Below, in pieces: positions 34,811 through 45,976 of a stretch of 64,000 nucleotides of DNA. The stretch is taken from positions 248,001-312,000 of the forward strand of contig JAJTTP010000027.1 of the NCBI GenBank assembly GCA_023313575.1, given 5' to 3'. This DNA comes from Eutypella sp. D-1 (lineage: Eukaryota > Ascomycota > Sordariomycetes > Xylariales > Diatrypaceae). The notes under the pieces were generated by a model that saw only the letters and a list, made by a program, of their open reading frames with translations, was not told the origin of the DNA and made no database searches. Each line of letters begins with the position of its first letter. Positions within the stretch are counted from its first letter, which is position 1. The position numbers were made by a program, and so were the translations under genes.

Positions 34811-37756
34811 ATGGCGCCGCCACATGTGATGTCGAAGGCGGAGGTTGACCCAATAACACTTGCGGAAATCGCAAGTGTGTGCAACATTCCCACGGAGCAA
34901 ATTGAGGATATCTACAGCTGCACACCCATCCAGCTTAGCCTGATATCAGAGAAAAGATCCGAGTTATTCCATTTCGTCGTGTCGTTTGGACCTGAAGCAA
35001 ACATCAATAACTTTTGTGAGGCTCTTCGGCAGGTGGTCTCTCTGAACGCAATCCTTCGCACTCGTCTTGTCAACTGCAGTGTTGGCATTGTCCAAGTCGT
35101 AATCGATGAAGATCATGCTACCGAGCGACGTTCTGGCAATGTGGAGGAATATCTTGGTAGCGATATGGTAAAAGTGGGGGGCTTTGGGGCGCCCCTATTC
35201 CGCTCCACTTTTATCGACAGGGTGTTTGTGGCAACTATACACCATGCTATCATGGACTATTGGTCCATTAACACATTTCTCAATCAAGACGTGCCGGCTG
35301 TGTTTTACGGACGCGCCCCGACGAAACGTCCTGCGTTCAAAGAGTTTGTGGCACAATACACTAGTATCAATGAATCCGCCGCAAAGTCGTTTTGGGCACC
35401 TCGTTTCAAAGGTGCTCCAGCCATCTTCCCCAAGAAGGTTCCTAGCATACATCCTATTGCGAGGCCCACAGAATCTCGGATGATAAATCTGAAGGGGATC
35501 GGGGATAAGATTTCCCCTGCGCTTCTCCCATCTTTGGCCGAAGCAGCATGGGCTTTGACTTCTGCCCTTTACGCAGACAGCGACAGCGTTGCCTACGGGC
35601 TCGTGTTATCTGGTCGTTCATCCGCCTTAAACGGTATTGAGGGCACTCTCGGACCTACCCTTGCAGAAGTTCCGGTTCAGGTCAACCTGCAGCGCAACAT
35701 GACAGTGGAACGACTTATCAAAGACCGAGCCGCAGCTCTACGTCAACTACAAGCGCCTTATGCCGCGCAGTATGGGATGGAGAATATCGGTGCAATTGGT
35801 GAAGCCGCACGAATTGCTTCGGAGTGTCAAGCCCTATTCAACATCCGACCAGTTATGGCAGGAGCAGACCACACTGAGTGGGGGGATGTGGACGTCAAGC
35901 TTGACCGCGTGATGTGGCTCCGAGGCTCGTTCATCCTCCAACTGATCTGCAATATCCGGGACGACGGTATCTTGATTGAAACGAGATCCGACCCCAGGGC
36001 TCTCCCAAAAGACGACCTACATCGGATATTGAACCAGCTGGAACACACAATACAGATACTAACTGAAGTACCCTTCCAAACAAGGCTGGAAAAGCTAGAC
36101 CTGCTCACCCCTCACGATCGTGCCGATGTTTTTCAATGGAATACTTCATCGCGCGAAACACTAGAAGGGACAGAAAGGTGTGTCCATGAGCTTTTCATGG
36201 AGAAGGCTCGAGCACAACCTACCGCTACAGCCGTGGAGGCTAGCGATGGAAATGCGAGCTATCAAATGCTGGACCAGATGTCTAACCGCCTCGCTCGCGA
36301 GTTGAGAAGAAGGGGTATGGTTTCTGAGCAGCCGGTGGCATTCATTTTAGAAAGTTCGCTCTGCGCCGTCATCGTCACCCTCGGTATCCTGAAGGCTGGT
36401 GGGATATGTGTCCCCATTGACAAGACCTATTCGAAGGAGCGCAAGGCCGCTATGATCTCGATATCAGGTGCAAAGTCCCTCTTGGTGTCATGTAAAGATC
36501 ATCCAGAGTCAGGGAACCTGGCAACAGACGTGCTCGCCGTCAGCCTAAAATATATCGCCCAACTTCCAGAATCTTCAGAAACACCCGACGCTGACCCCAT
36601 AACTCGGCCAGAGGATCTTGCATATATCACGTTCATTGATGGAAACACCTCCAGGGTGCCTAAAGGAATCACGGTAGAGCATCGCTCCCTAACCTTGTCT
36701 CTAACATCACTCGCTCAACGGCTGGGATGGGACTCCCGCTCTCGGTTTCTCAACTCTTCTGACTACGCTTCAAACTTGAGCATATATGAGACTCTGGGGG
36801 CGCTCCTATTCGGTGGCTGTCTCTGTATACCGCCAAGAGAGTCTCAACATGTGTCGCCGTACGCTCACCTCTCTGATTTCATCAAATCGGCCAGAGTCAA
36901 TTGGGCATTGTTGAGCCCTTATGCGCTTCGTGGCCTATCACCTAATCACATGCTGAACATAAAGTGTGTGGTATGTACTGGAGAACCGATTCCTGCATAC
37001 ATTACTAACCAACGGGGTGGGAACTGCGACTTCTTCAGGTTCTGGGGAATACCTGAGGCCTCTGCTTTGAGCATCGTTGGAGATGGGATGCCATCTTCTG
37101 ACTATCCCGAGAGGATTGGAACACCAGTTGGTTGCAAGGCATGGATAGCAAACCCACTAAACATTCAAGAACTTACACCGATCGGGGCTGTGGGGGAGCT
37201 TATAATCGAGGGCCATACTGTGGCAAGAGGTTATCTGAGTACCCAAAGCAACAAGTCACCAACTTCCTTAGTCTTACCACCGGCATGGGCATCTTCACAG
37301 GGAAGCAAAAGAGGGTCACGATTCCTTCGTACCGGCGACTTGGCCAAATATAATGCTGATGGTAGCATATCCCTGGTCGGGAGTCGAGACAACAGGGTGA
37401 ACCTCGCCGGCCAGATCGTCCAGCTGGAGGAGGTCGAGAGGGTTCTTTCAACTTGTCCTGAAGTACGAGACGTTGTGACATTGACGAAGATATCTGGGGG
37501 GAGAACTCAACTCATAGCAGTACTCTGCTTGGCCGATCCCCAGTTACCGAGAGGAACAGTTCTACAGCGACTTACTGGAGATGATTTCGAATCAATAGAT
37601 AGGCATATGGGCACAATTGGGACATATGCACGGTCTAAGCTCCTATCAGTGAAGGTTCCCACGATCTGGCTCGCCGTCCAAGAGATGGCCCGAACAGCGA
37701 CAGGGAGACTCGATCGAGCCGCAGTGCGGGAGTGGGTGAAGACATTACGGTACTGA
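34811..37756 (+). CDS. NRPS-like condensation-adenylation protein without carrier domain
   Basis: An intronless 981-residue protein. Residues about 25-440 form an NRPS condensation domain, starting IEDIYSCTPIQLSL, with catalytic HHAIMDY at 144-150 (HHxxxD kept; the usual Gly after Asp is Tyr). Residues about 455-975 form an adenylation domain: A3 is degenerate (DGNTSRVPKG instead of SGTTGxPKG), A5 is atypical (FWGIPEAS), A7 is good (FLRTGDLAKY), A8 is GSRDNRVNLAGQ, and A10 is TATGRLDR, where the adenylate-forming Lys is Arg. The frame stops right after A10, with no LGGxS carrier domain there or in the next few hundred bases. Adenylation is therefore doubtful; the condensation domain may act on the PKS acyl-ACP or a CoA ester to release or conjugate the chain. 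It is divergent from the PKS. The family is certain; the role is inferred. Confidence 0.9.
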   Translation: MAPPHVMSKAEVDPITLAEIASVCNIPTEQIEDIYSCTPIQLSLISEKRSELFHFVVSFGPEANINNFCEALRQVVSLNAILRTRLVNCSVGIVQVVIDEDHATERRSGNVEEYLGSDMVKVGGFGAPLFRSTFIDRVFVATIHHAIMDYWSINTFLNQDVPAVFYGRAPTKRPAFKEFVAQYTSINESAAKSFWAPRFKGAPAIFPKKVPSIHPIARPTESRMINLKGIGDKISPALLPSLAEAAWALTSALYADSDSVAYGLVLSGRSSALNGIEGTLGPTLAEVPVQVNLQRNMTVERLIKDRAAALRQLQAPYAAQYGMENIGAIGEAARIASECQALFNIRPVMAGADHTEWGDVDVKLDRVMWLRGSFILQLICNIRDDGILIETRSDPRALPKDDLHRILNQLEHTIQILTEVPFQTRLEKLDLLTPHDRADVFQWNTSSRETLEGTERCVHELFMEKARAQPTATAVEASDGNASYQMLDQMSNRLARELRRRGMVSEQPVAFILESSLCAVIVTLGILKAGGICVPIDKTYSKERKAAMISISGAKSLLVSCKDHPESGNLATDVLAVSLKYIAQLPESSETPDADPITRPEDLAYITFIDGNTSRVPKGITVEHRSLTLSLTSLAQRLGWDSRSRFLNSSDYASNLSIYETLGALLFGGCLCIPPRESQHVSPYAHLSDFIKSARVNWALLSPYALRGLSPNHMLNIKCVVCTGEPIPAYITNQRGGNCDFFRFWGIPEASALSIVGDGMPSSDYPERIGTPVGCKAWIANPLNIQELTPIGAVGELIIEGHTVARGYLSTQSNKSPTSLVLPPAWASSQGSKRGSRFLRTGDLAKYNADGSISLVGSRDNRVNLAGQIVQLEEVERVLSTCPEVRDVVTLTKISGGRTQLIAVLCLADPQLPRGTVLQRLTGDDFESIDRHMGTIGTYARSKLLSVKVPTIWLAVQEMARTATGRLDRAAVREWVKTLRY

Positions 37757-38722
37757 TGGTTATCTCTAAGCTATCGTTCTCACGTGTTTATAATCGAGCG
37801 TGAAAAGACCTCTATCATTCAACCTATGTATAAACGTACTAAAACACTAGTTTGATACCATATCAGTCTATTCTTCTCTTTGCGTGGCCTATCACCATTG
37901 CTATCTTAACGCCATGTAGGCAAAGGATTTCCACCCAAATAGTATAAAATCCAAAATGGTTCATGTTTAGCAAAGTTTCATAGTAAATTTCTCTAGTAAT
38001 AATAGGACTCCTCGCCCCTATTGTGGCGCCAATGTGTGAATCGTCTTGATGCGGCTCAATTGATCTACACCAGGTACGCCCGCCACCTTCATAACCCAGT
38101 AAATGACATGTACCTCAATTGTACACGGTCCTACCCGTCAAGATAGCAGGGTCGCGCCAGCCATATGCAGTAAGCTGTCAGCATGCTGCCCCTGCGGGTG
38201 GCGTCAGCGCCGTTACGTCGAAGAGACTCGGTTGAGACTCCAGGGCTTGGGAATGATCTGGTAGCTTATCAGTGCATCATAGTTTAATAAGCCATCCCGG
38301 GGTAGAAGAAGTCGGCCGCTTATCGCTTGGCATGCGCCAGCGCAGCGGGGAATGCGAACCGTTGCGTACTATGTAAGGACAGGCATAATACCCGTACTAA
38401 ACCCTCCTGACCCCTGCCTCGGCATATTTGATAAATTAAGTATAGACATATAGTATATAGACTTATAGTAGAGTATGCAGCAAACGAAGTGTGCTAGATT
38501 CAGGGGCTGATAACCGTAATTCCCCATTAGCTCCCCAAAATAAATGATTTTCTAAATAAAACATCGTGGAAAAGAATACCCTAAGCAGATATATCTCAGA
38601 ACTAGCCTTAGACCTTTAGTTTTCCTGTTATCCATACGCCATTAGACCACGCCTCTTCTCCTTCCAGTTACAGAAGTAGGTAAAGCTACCACCGACCGGG
38701 CCTCTGCAGGCTACGACCAAAT
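37757..38722. other. Intergenic, convergent 3' ends
   Basis: Nearly 1 kb between the end of the NRPS-like gene and the end of the RTA1 gene. No carrier-protein gene, tRNA or other supported frame was found. Confidence 0.5.
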
Positions 38723-40003
38723 CTAACTATCAGAGCGAAAATTGCTATTGAGCTCAATAGACGTCGGTCGCTCGTATTTCCGGTGAAAAAGAACACCGAA
38801 CGTAAATATGTGCCCGGCCTTAGCTAGTAGCGATCGGTCATCTTCTTTCTCCTCCCCTTCAATCTCGAATGTACCATCCGGTGACAAGTAGACGGAATGT
38901 CTCTTAGGCATATATCGGCCCGGGTTCCATATATTCCACAGTACGGAGTTGAGCAGCATGAGTGTTGCTTCGAAGACGTAGAAGAACCACTCGTACCGTA
39001 GGATAGGGGTTAACTCTCTAAGGGCTTCGATGTTGTCGAGATCTACCTCCGTGCTGCCCGTGTGTTCGACGAGTCGGTAGATGCAGCGAATCAATATCAG
39101 TGCCATGCTTGCGTACAGGGTTGCCAAAGTAATTTTGACAGCTCTAGCGTGAATACCGGCTTTAGCCAACCGTCGGTGAAAAATACCAGCAAGGCAGCCG
39201 AAGGTAGCAATGACACAAAGTTGGAGGGCCAGCGATGCTATTGACATGTTGCTTCCCAGTGTCTGCTGGCTCGATGAAGATGATGAATTGGATGATAAGG
39301 CCACTCCCAAGGCATTAAGGGTTTCGACGAGTATCATTAATGCCCCGAAATATGAGAGAACACGGTTAGGCGCGATGGGTGCGAAGTAGGGTACGTAATA
39401 GAATAACCGGCCGAGGACATGATAGTTAGATAGCTCAAGAAGTGGACTAGTCCGAGGTACATTGGTAACTGGGTGTCAGTAAAGGCACCTCCGTAGCTCT
39501 ACTGTGATCGGGGATGTTACTAACGGGCAAATGTAGATGAAGACCTGACTAAGGATAAATATCATCAAGTTCTGGTCGTCCAGGGTATCGGTTCCAGGAA
39601 TTAAGTAAAGGTAGTTGTAGGCACCATACTCTCGCATGGCATAACCGACGGTGAACAATACGGCGCAAAGATCTTGCAGTAACATCAGTCTCCAACACTT
39701 GTAACGACTGGAATATGTAGTTAGCGATTAGTCAATCACACTCGTTGGAGTGGCAGAGCTTGCACCGATATGGATTTTGAATGCACTTACAAGCATTGCC
39801 AGAGATGTCCCACGGCAGAGAGCCCGTACGCAATAGTAAAGAAGATGGGTGCCCCCTTGTTAGGAGCATATACATAGAGGCTTCCTGGGACTAGAGTAGA
39901 AAGAACAGGTCAGGTCAGGTCAGGTCAGATTAATCCTAGTGTTGCAGGCAGGGGTTTGGAAGTCGAAAGGTGTCGACTACCTACCAGGCTCTCCGTCTGC
40001 CAT
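38723..40003 (-). CDS. RTA1-like seven-helix membrane protein
   Basis: Predicted 341-residue RTA1/lipid-translocating exporter family protein in four exons: 40003-39985, 39890-39791, 39707-39525 and 39446-38723. Phases fit and the joined protein follows the family: VPGSLYVYAPNKGAPIFFT, WQCFRYKCWRL, VGYAMREYGAYNYLY, ICPPLLELSNYHVLGRLFYY, PNRVLSYFGALMILVETLNA, and RYEWFFYVFEATLMLLNSV near the end. Seven hydrophobic helices are visible, followed by a polar cytosolic tail with VLFHRKYERP. Family members in yeast give resistance to aminocholesterol and to lipid-like toxic compounds at the plasma membrane. Here it lies between the NRPS-like gene and the dioxygenase, so self-protection or handling of the cluster product is plausible. 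Intron 1 contains a run of CAGGT repeats. Confidence 0.85.
39905..39927. repeat. CAGGT pentanucleotide repeat (4.6 copies)
   Basis: Plus strand CAGGT is repeated four times and ends in CAG. It lies inside intron 1 of the RTA1 gene. On the gene's own strand the unit reads CTGAC with a spacer, which is the fungal branch-point motif, repeated just before the acceptor. Confidence 0.85.
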
Positions 40004-41163
40004 CTTGAGTAACTGTAGGCGCAGATAAGAAGAACTCGGCGGTTGTATTACGATTAAAAGTTTGTCGATTTAGTGGTAGAATCAGTGTGTTTCGGAGTGG
40101 TTGTTCTCGTCGCCAGCAGGCAGTCAAAGTCAATATTGTATGAGAATGGGAAAAGGCGCACAACCGAGTATGCTCACTCTCTCACGCTTTCTTCTTTATT
40201 CATCATCGCCTGTCTTTCATTTAAAAACGTGAGTGAAGTTAAGAGCTGGCGCGTTTGCTGACATGTTGACGTGTTGGTGGCTATGTCGCGGCCGAAGCCA
40301 ACAACCCGAGCCTGGAGGCATCTCAGTTTGTTAAATATGCCGCTAAACCCGATTAAGAGAATAGATGGCCAAGACTTTTGCTCCCCCCCTTTCCCCCCTG
40401 TCGCGGCCTGTCATTGTAGGACATTAGTGTGCGCCACACCCCGTTTCCATATGGGGTCCTGGGATTGGCGGGGGACCGTCAGCAGCGTCTAGCGCCCGCA
40501 GCCCGCAGCCTGCAGCTTACTCTGTCCCACCTCCACAGAGCCTTGGAATTACCGGCAGACACACGGAGGCAGGGAGGACATGCCGCCCTGCTGTGCCACT
40601 CTCGACATGAGTGGATTAGCGATCTGAATACGTATCGCGAAGTCGCGTCACTCAGAAATCAAATCGCAAAATCAGTTGCCAAAATCCCAACAAAGTGACA
40701 GGACTGAGCATCGATTCCTTACCACACTTCGCAGCTATACGGGCTCTGTCCCTCGCCTCTGCCTAAGTAGGTCGGCAGTAAAACATTGGCTCTCACATCA
40801 GGCCCCCTGCGATGAGACCAACTGCCTAACTCCGGTTCCGTGTCTCCTTCGCTTCTATTTTGAACTTGACTGGGGCGTCTATATCGCGCAATCTTACATA
40901 CGAGTATATGTCAAGTACCTAGGAATAGACGTCGATTATCCTAAAAGAAGCCTGTCCGGATTACGATGACAATATGTCAGGCTGTTCCTCTCAAGCCACT
41001 TCTATCTAGTATTCGATCATGTATGGGTATTCAGACTACTCCATTTACCACACCTCATTATTTCCATATCCAGTGAACGAAAACACAGGATCACATCCTA
41101 TGGTTCGCGAGCTTGACTCGTGATAGCTTCTTTTCGTCTTGCTACTACATCCAAGCCAGTAAA
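40004..41163. promoter_or_regulatory. Divergent promoter of RTA1 and dioxygenase genes
   Basis: About 1.2 kb between divergent start codons. It includes a GC-rich, repetitive stretch near 40380-40520. No gene is supported. Confidence 0.4.
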
Positions 41164-42186
41164 ATGGCAGTTGCCGAAGAATCCAACCTGGTATTCAAAC
41201 CTCTACATCCTACTTTTGGCGCTGAGTGCCATGGCGTCGATTTTTCCCAGCCCGTCTCTGAGGTGACCGTCAATGCGATTCGTGCCGGCATGGCCAAGTA
41301 CGGCGTTTTGGTCTTTCGGGGAACACAACTTGACGATGCCAAGCATGTAGCCTTTGCTGCGCAGCTGGGTGAACTCGATGACTCCACGACGTGGATCAAG
41401 CCGGGCCAGAAGTATCGTCTGGATCCTTACACCCAACTCACCGATGTGGGAAATATCGACGAGGACGGTTCGGTCGTCTCGACGGACCATATAAGACACC
41501 AGATGAGCCTGGGAAATGGTCTATTCCACGTAGATTGTTCATACAATCCGCGTCGGGCTGGCTTCTCCCTCCTACATGCCCACCAGCTGCCCCCGAAAGG
41601 TACCGGAGGTGGCACTGCGTTCGCGGATACCAGGACGGCGTATGAAGACCTGGACGAAGCAACAAAGGGAAAGATCGCCGACTACGTGCTATGCCACTCC
41701 ATTTGGCATAGTCGGAAGTTGGGTGCTCCTGATAACGAGATCTTGAAACAGATCAACACCGAGGAGCAGTACATGGGCCGCCACAAGTTAGTGCAATTGC
41801 ACGAGCCTAGTGGGAGGATGAACATGTACATTGCCTGGCACGCACACCATATCGATGGCTGGACGAGAGAGGAGAGCCAGCCAGTTCTCGAGGAACTACT
41901 ACGGCATGCCAGTCAGGACAAGTATACCTTCCAGGTGGACTGGGAGAATAACGGCGACATGGTTATATGGGTGAGTCGATATGTTCTGGGCCTAGCCTTA
42001 TTCAACGAACCCCACGATTAACATTTTCAGGACAACACATGTGTGATGCATCGGGCCTGTGGAGGTTCTTTCGCAGGCAAGCATATCCGAGACATGAGAA
42101 GGGCAACTGTTCATGATTCGTCGTCGACCGCCTGGGGCTTGAATGAAAAGGGAGGCGACCGCGCCGGGCTGCAAGGTTTCAAGTAA
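41164..42186 (+). CDS. TfdA/TauD-family 2-oxoglutarate dioxygenase
   Basis: Predicted 320-residue Fe(II)/2-oxoglutarate-dependent dioxygenase in two exons, 41164-41970 and 42031-42186. The intron is 60 nt with a GTGAGT donor and a TTTTCAG acceptor. The start at 41164 (AAAATGG, MAVAEESN) is preferred over an upstream in-frame ATG at 41113, because it has the better context and fits the normal length. The iron triad is visible: HxD in FHVDCSYNP and the distal His in WDNTCVMHRACGG at the start of exon 2. The 2-oxoglutarate-binding Thr and Arg regions are GGGTAFADTRTAYEDL and HDSSSTAWGLN. The GAECHGVDFSQPVS N-terminus is typical of TfdA relatives. Such enzymes hydroxylate, desaturate or cleave small acids, and here it probably tailors the polyketide product. 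All metal ligands are present, so it should be active. Confidence 0.92.
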
Positions 42187-42341
42187 GGAATAGCGTGATA
42201 ACGACCAGTACTGCAACAAAGCGGAAATTAACTGGAAATTATATATCAATTGATCCCTTGATATAAACCTGAATTGGCTATTTCCGCCCAGTGAAGACCA
42301 TAGATCGAGTAGTCGACCCTGCGAGCAAGGTGAGGTTGCAC

Positions 42342-44219
42342 CTATCTAGCAGTCTTGTAAGGCAGATGGCTAAATTCCGATTTGCGCGTGCCGTCTCTCT
42401 CTAGTAGTAATGACGTGTCCCTCTGGCCATGCTCTTCTTGTCCACCATTTAAGCGCTGTGTGCTATTATAGGAGGCCGATGCATAATGCTGTCTTGCAAG
42501 GTTTTCCTGAGGAAAGACCTGGCTGATGTCTATTGCAATTTGTGTGGCAAACGCGTACGGCCTGTCAAAGCAAGCATCCCACCGCGTATCCCCTGAGGCC
42601 CAAAACCGCTCCAGGACGCCTTTTGCCGTCAGTGGCACATGCGTACCGACGTGACGGCTCATCTCCGACAGCTTCTGCGCAACGAAGGTGCGCATGGAGG
42701 CATTTCCGTGTGCGGCCTCGACGCCGAGGCATACCAGAGGCCAGACCATGAATCGCTTAATGCGTGGGCACGCCAGTGCCTCACCTAAAAGCGTCTGCAG
42801 GACTTGGCCGTGCGTTGCGCATCTAGCTCTCAGTGATCCTCGTAGCGAAGACAATAGAGATAGAAGACTCTGCAATGAATAAATGCAGTACATTGCCAGC
42901 GCTTTCTGATATACACTGCCCATAAGCATCCAGTCTTGCTTGGACGAGGGCTTAGAGTTGGCCCATTGCTGAGGTGAGAAGGTGTCAATAGCATCCAGTA
43001 TCTCATACGCCTCCGACGAGAGGTCCCCCAGACACGTAGGTATACAGTCCGCGGTTCGCATCCGCAGGTCGTTGATTTTAATGATCTCGGCGAGTAAAGG
43101 CACTGGACACATCTCGGAGGGAAATGATCTGTCACCATCCTGTTCTAGTATGAACTTCAGCTGTTCGGGGTGGGAGTTGGCCATAGCAAGGTCTGTAGCA
43201 GGGGATGTTGTGTTGCTTATCACCGTGATGCTATCTCTAGGTCAGCCGTTTACCTGTCGCAAGCTACAACAAGCGAGCCGGTGATGGCTTACACTACGAA
43301 GTAGAGAACCAACTGCTTCAGGTTTTGCGATCTCGCTGACGCACGGATGCCGCCGCGTAACATGATCAGTTTCTGTATTCCTTCAAGGTGAAATCGCCAG
43401 TCTGGAGTGGTTCCTTGATGGACCTGTAGTAAAGAGAGGTTTCAGTCATTCACTGTAGCGTGTCATATCCTAGAGGGTTATCAACCTACATCAATTAGGA
43501 GCAATGTCATGATTCCGGCGATGACGGCATTGCTTGTACGCTTATGCTCTACATTTATATCTTCGCCCAGTGAGCGGATTAGAATACCCCGGTACTGATA
43601 GAAGTTCTTGACCAAGTGTCCACAATGTGGGTCGTGGTAGCCCCTCGTCCTGTTAATTCTATGGCTGAGTGTCATGCATACTAGGCTCAGTCGCAGGTAA
43701 TCTGGTATAGAACCCCCCAACCCGATCTGGAGATGTGCGGGTGAAAGAAGATATATGTGAGGGTTTGGCGCAAGTTCGTTGAGAGGGACGAGGTCCGCAT
43801 ATATGCAGGTATTGACTGCCCTCCATGTCAGTTCTCCGCACAAAATGCGCATAGGCCTTTCTAGACCTCGTGGGGTACAGCGCACAATACTCGACAGCCT
43901 GAAACAAGTCATTGGCGTCTGTTTTCATTTCAAATCGCGAGACGGCGACTTCATGAACATTAGCATTCTCGGACCTATAGCACGGCTCTGTCGTCGTCTG
44001 TTCAGGTAGTTTCCGCTTCTTGTTCGGACTGCGAGAGACTACTCTACCGAGCTCCAGCCATCTTAGCCCTGACGGATCGTTATAATCGGTGTAACCAGGG
44101 CACGAAGTTCCAGATGTTAAACACCGCTTGCAAGCTGGGAGCGTTGAGTCACACACTAGACGGCGTCTCACGCATCGGCTGCAATGGCGTTTGCGATTGG
44201 ATTGGACCTCCGACATCAT
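42342..44219 (-). CDS. Zn2Cys6 transcription factor of the cluster
   Basis: Predicted 559-residue regulator in four exons: 44219-43886, 43815-43490, 43423-43293 and 43230-42342. The first and third introns have perfect CTGAC branch sites and all phases agree. The zinc cluster lies near residues 13-40 (CSRCVRRRLVCDSTLPACKRC and TSC; spacing 2-6-6-2-6). The fungal-specific transcription factor domain (Fungal_trans_2 type) begins LFQAVEYFNTCIYADLVP and LNELAPNPHIYLLSPAHLQI, and continues with GTTPDWRFHLEGIQKLIMLRG. It is tail-to-tail with the dioxygenase (155 nt apart) and lies at the edge of the PKS cluster, so it is the likely pathway activator. Two start ATGs sit in tandem; either may be used. 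Unlike the regulator at 2.9-4.3 kb, it has no internal stop. Confidence 0.88.
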
Positions 44220-45976
44220 CCGCGATGCCGACGACTTTGCTGTTGATTGATTGCAGTTGCCTAAAGGCTAGGATTCGGCACCACGCACAATTGGAAACAG
44301 CAATTCCACCAACAGCCTGAGCTGATCCGTATTAACTAACCATACATGAATTTCTGGAATGCATAATTTACAATACGTGATGGGAATTGGATGCCTTAGT
44401 ATGGACGACGAGATTTCGAGAATATCGAATATCATGCATGAGAATTAATAAGAGTCTGAGCCTGAGCCTGCAACGTCATCAGCTTAGAACCACTCGGCCG
44501 AATCAGCCGATCCAGCTGAGCCAATCCCCCTGTTGCCCTGGGCACTACCAACGCTTGGCTTGATTGGTTCGAGTTGCTTGCCAAGCCTGGGCTACTGATC
44601 AGCGCCACAGCGCTACGCCACTCAACTGTGTGCCTAGAGGGGCCCTCGAGGATCTGCTATATAGGACATAAGTACGGAGTAAACGCTATACATGATTCGA
44701 TCCGCGCCCTCGTTGACTCTCACAGCTGGTCCAGCGCATCCTTGGTTTCGCGTGTTTATAACCCAGTGTCGTTATTCTAATAACTCGCGGTCCTAACCTC
44801 GTGTGCGTAAGTGGCTCCTGTCCATCCATACATAGATCAACTTCCCTACTAGAGTAGAAGTGGTAAAGCGTACAATTACCCTGTTTATACATGTATGTAG
44901 TGAAGGCCAGCCTTCAAATTCACCCAATCGGCGGATTTCCAGTCTATTCCATCTCAGAGATATGCTTGAGGATTCTATACTTTGGCTAGCAAGAAATCGA
45001 TGATAAACATGTCAATTATGCACCTCCCTCGAATCGATCAGTTTGTCAAATGGTCGAGGTTTATTGGTTGATTCCGTTGTGACAGTTATCCACTGCAAAG
45101 CCTGCAGCTCGCTTACAGGATCGACGTTCTAACTAGGAAAGCGAATATATCAAGTCCTTCCACTGTAGGCAAGAGAATGTAGAGAGGGCGGTGTGAAACT
45201 TGGACTGCCAATCCATCTGAAACGTCACTTTCGTTAAAGCATATAACACGATTAAATATACTCTAGGCAGCTAAATATCACTTTGCAATAATTAGCTGTT
45301 TTATTATACTTAAGGGCCATGGACAGAGATCACGTATCCACGTGTTAAAACTAATATCCCCCACATGCTAAAGAGGATCTACGATTCCTTAACGCGATCC
45401 CGCGTTTCCTTGGGACGATCCCTCAAGAGTGTGTCAATCCACCATGTATTCGATTGGATTTATACCCACACTTATTCAGAATACTAAGAAAACACATCAT
45501 GACCTATGATGAGATAGGGCCGTAAGCAATGAAATCATTAACGCTGGGTTAGCGGTGCCTAAAGAGATTATCATCAAAATGGTGGACTTGGCAAGCTTGG
45601 CTATAAGCTCCATGATCAACTAGTTCCACGGATCAGCTCCACCAACCAAGCCATACAAATGAGACAACTCATGCAAGTGACCCCTATATTTATTCTAGCT
45701 TTGCACAGATCTAAGTGACAGCGCCCAAATGGTCTTTTCCAAACAAAGCAAGAGTATGTTACAACCAATTGCGTTTTCAGCAACATCGAACATCACCGAG
45801 AAGAAACGAGTTCTAGTACCGCCGATCGACAGGCTATAACGTGCAGAGGCCATGATGTGTCGTTGCTTAAACTCATAGTTAAGTTCCGTCGCGGAATTTC
45901 AACTTTTTCCTCGCTTCGTCGAGATCGACTCGACCCGGGATCGGCATTTCGAAGACGGAAACTCTAGTCTTACACG
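44220..45976. other. Intergenic region
   Basis: About 1.75 kb between the divergent starts of the cluster regulator and the GT90 gene. AT-rich, with only short unsupported frames. It may mark the edge of the biosynthetic cluster. Confidence 0.45.
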
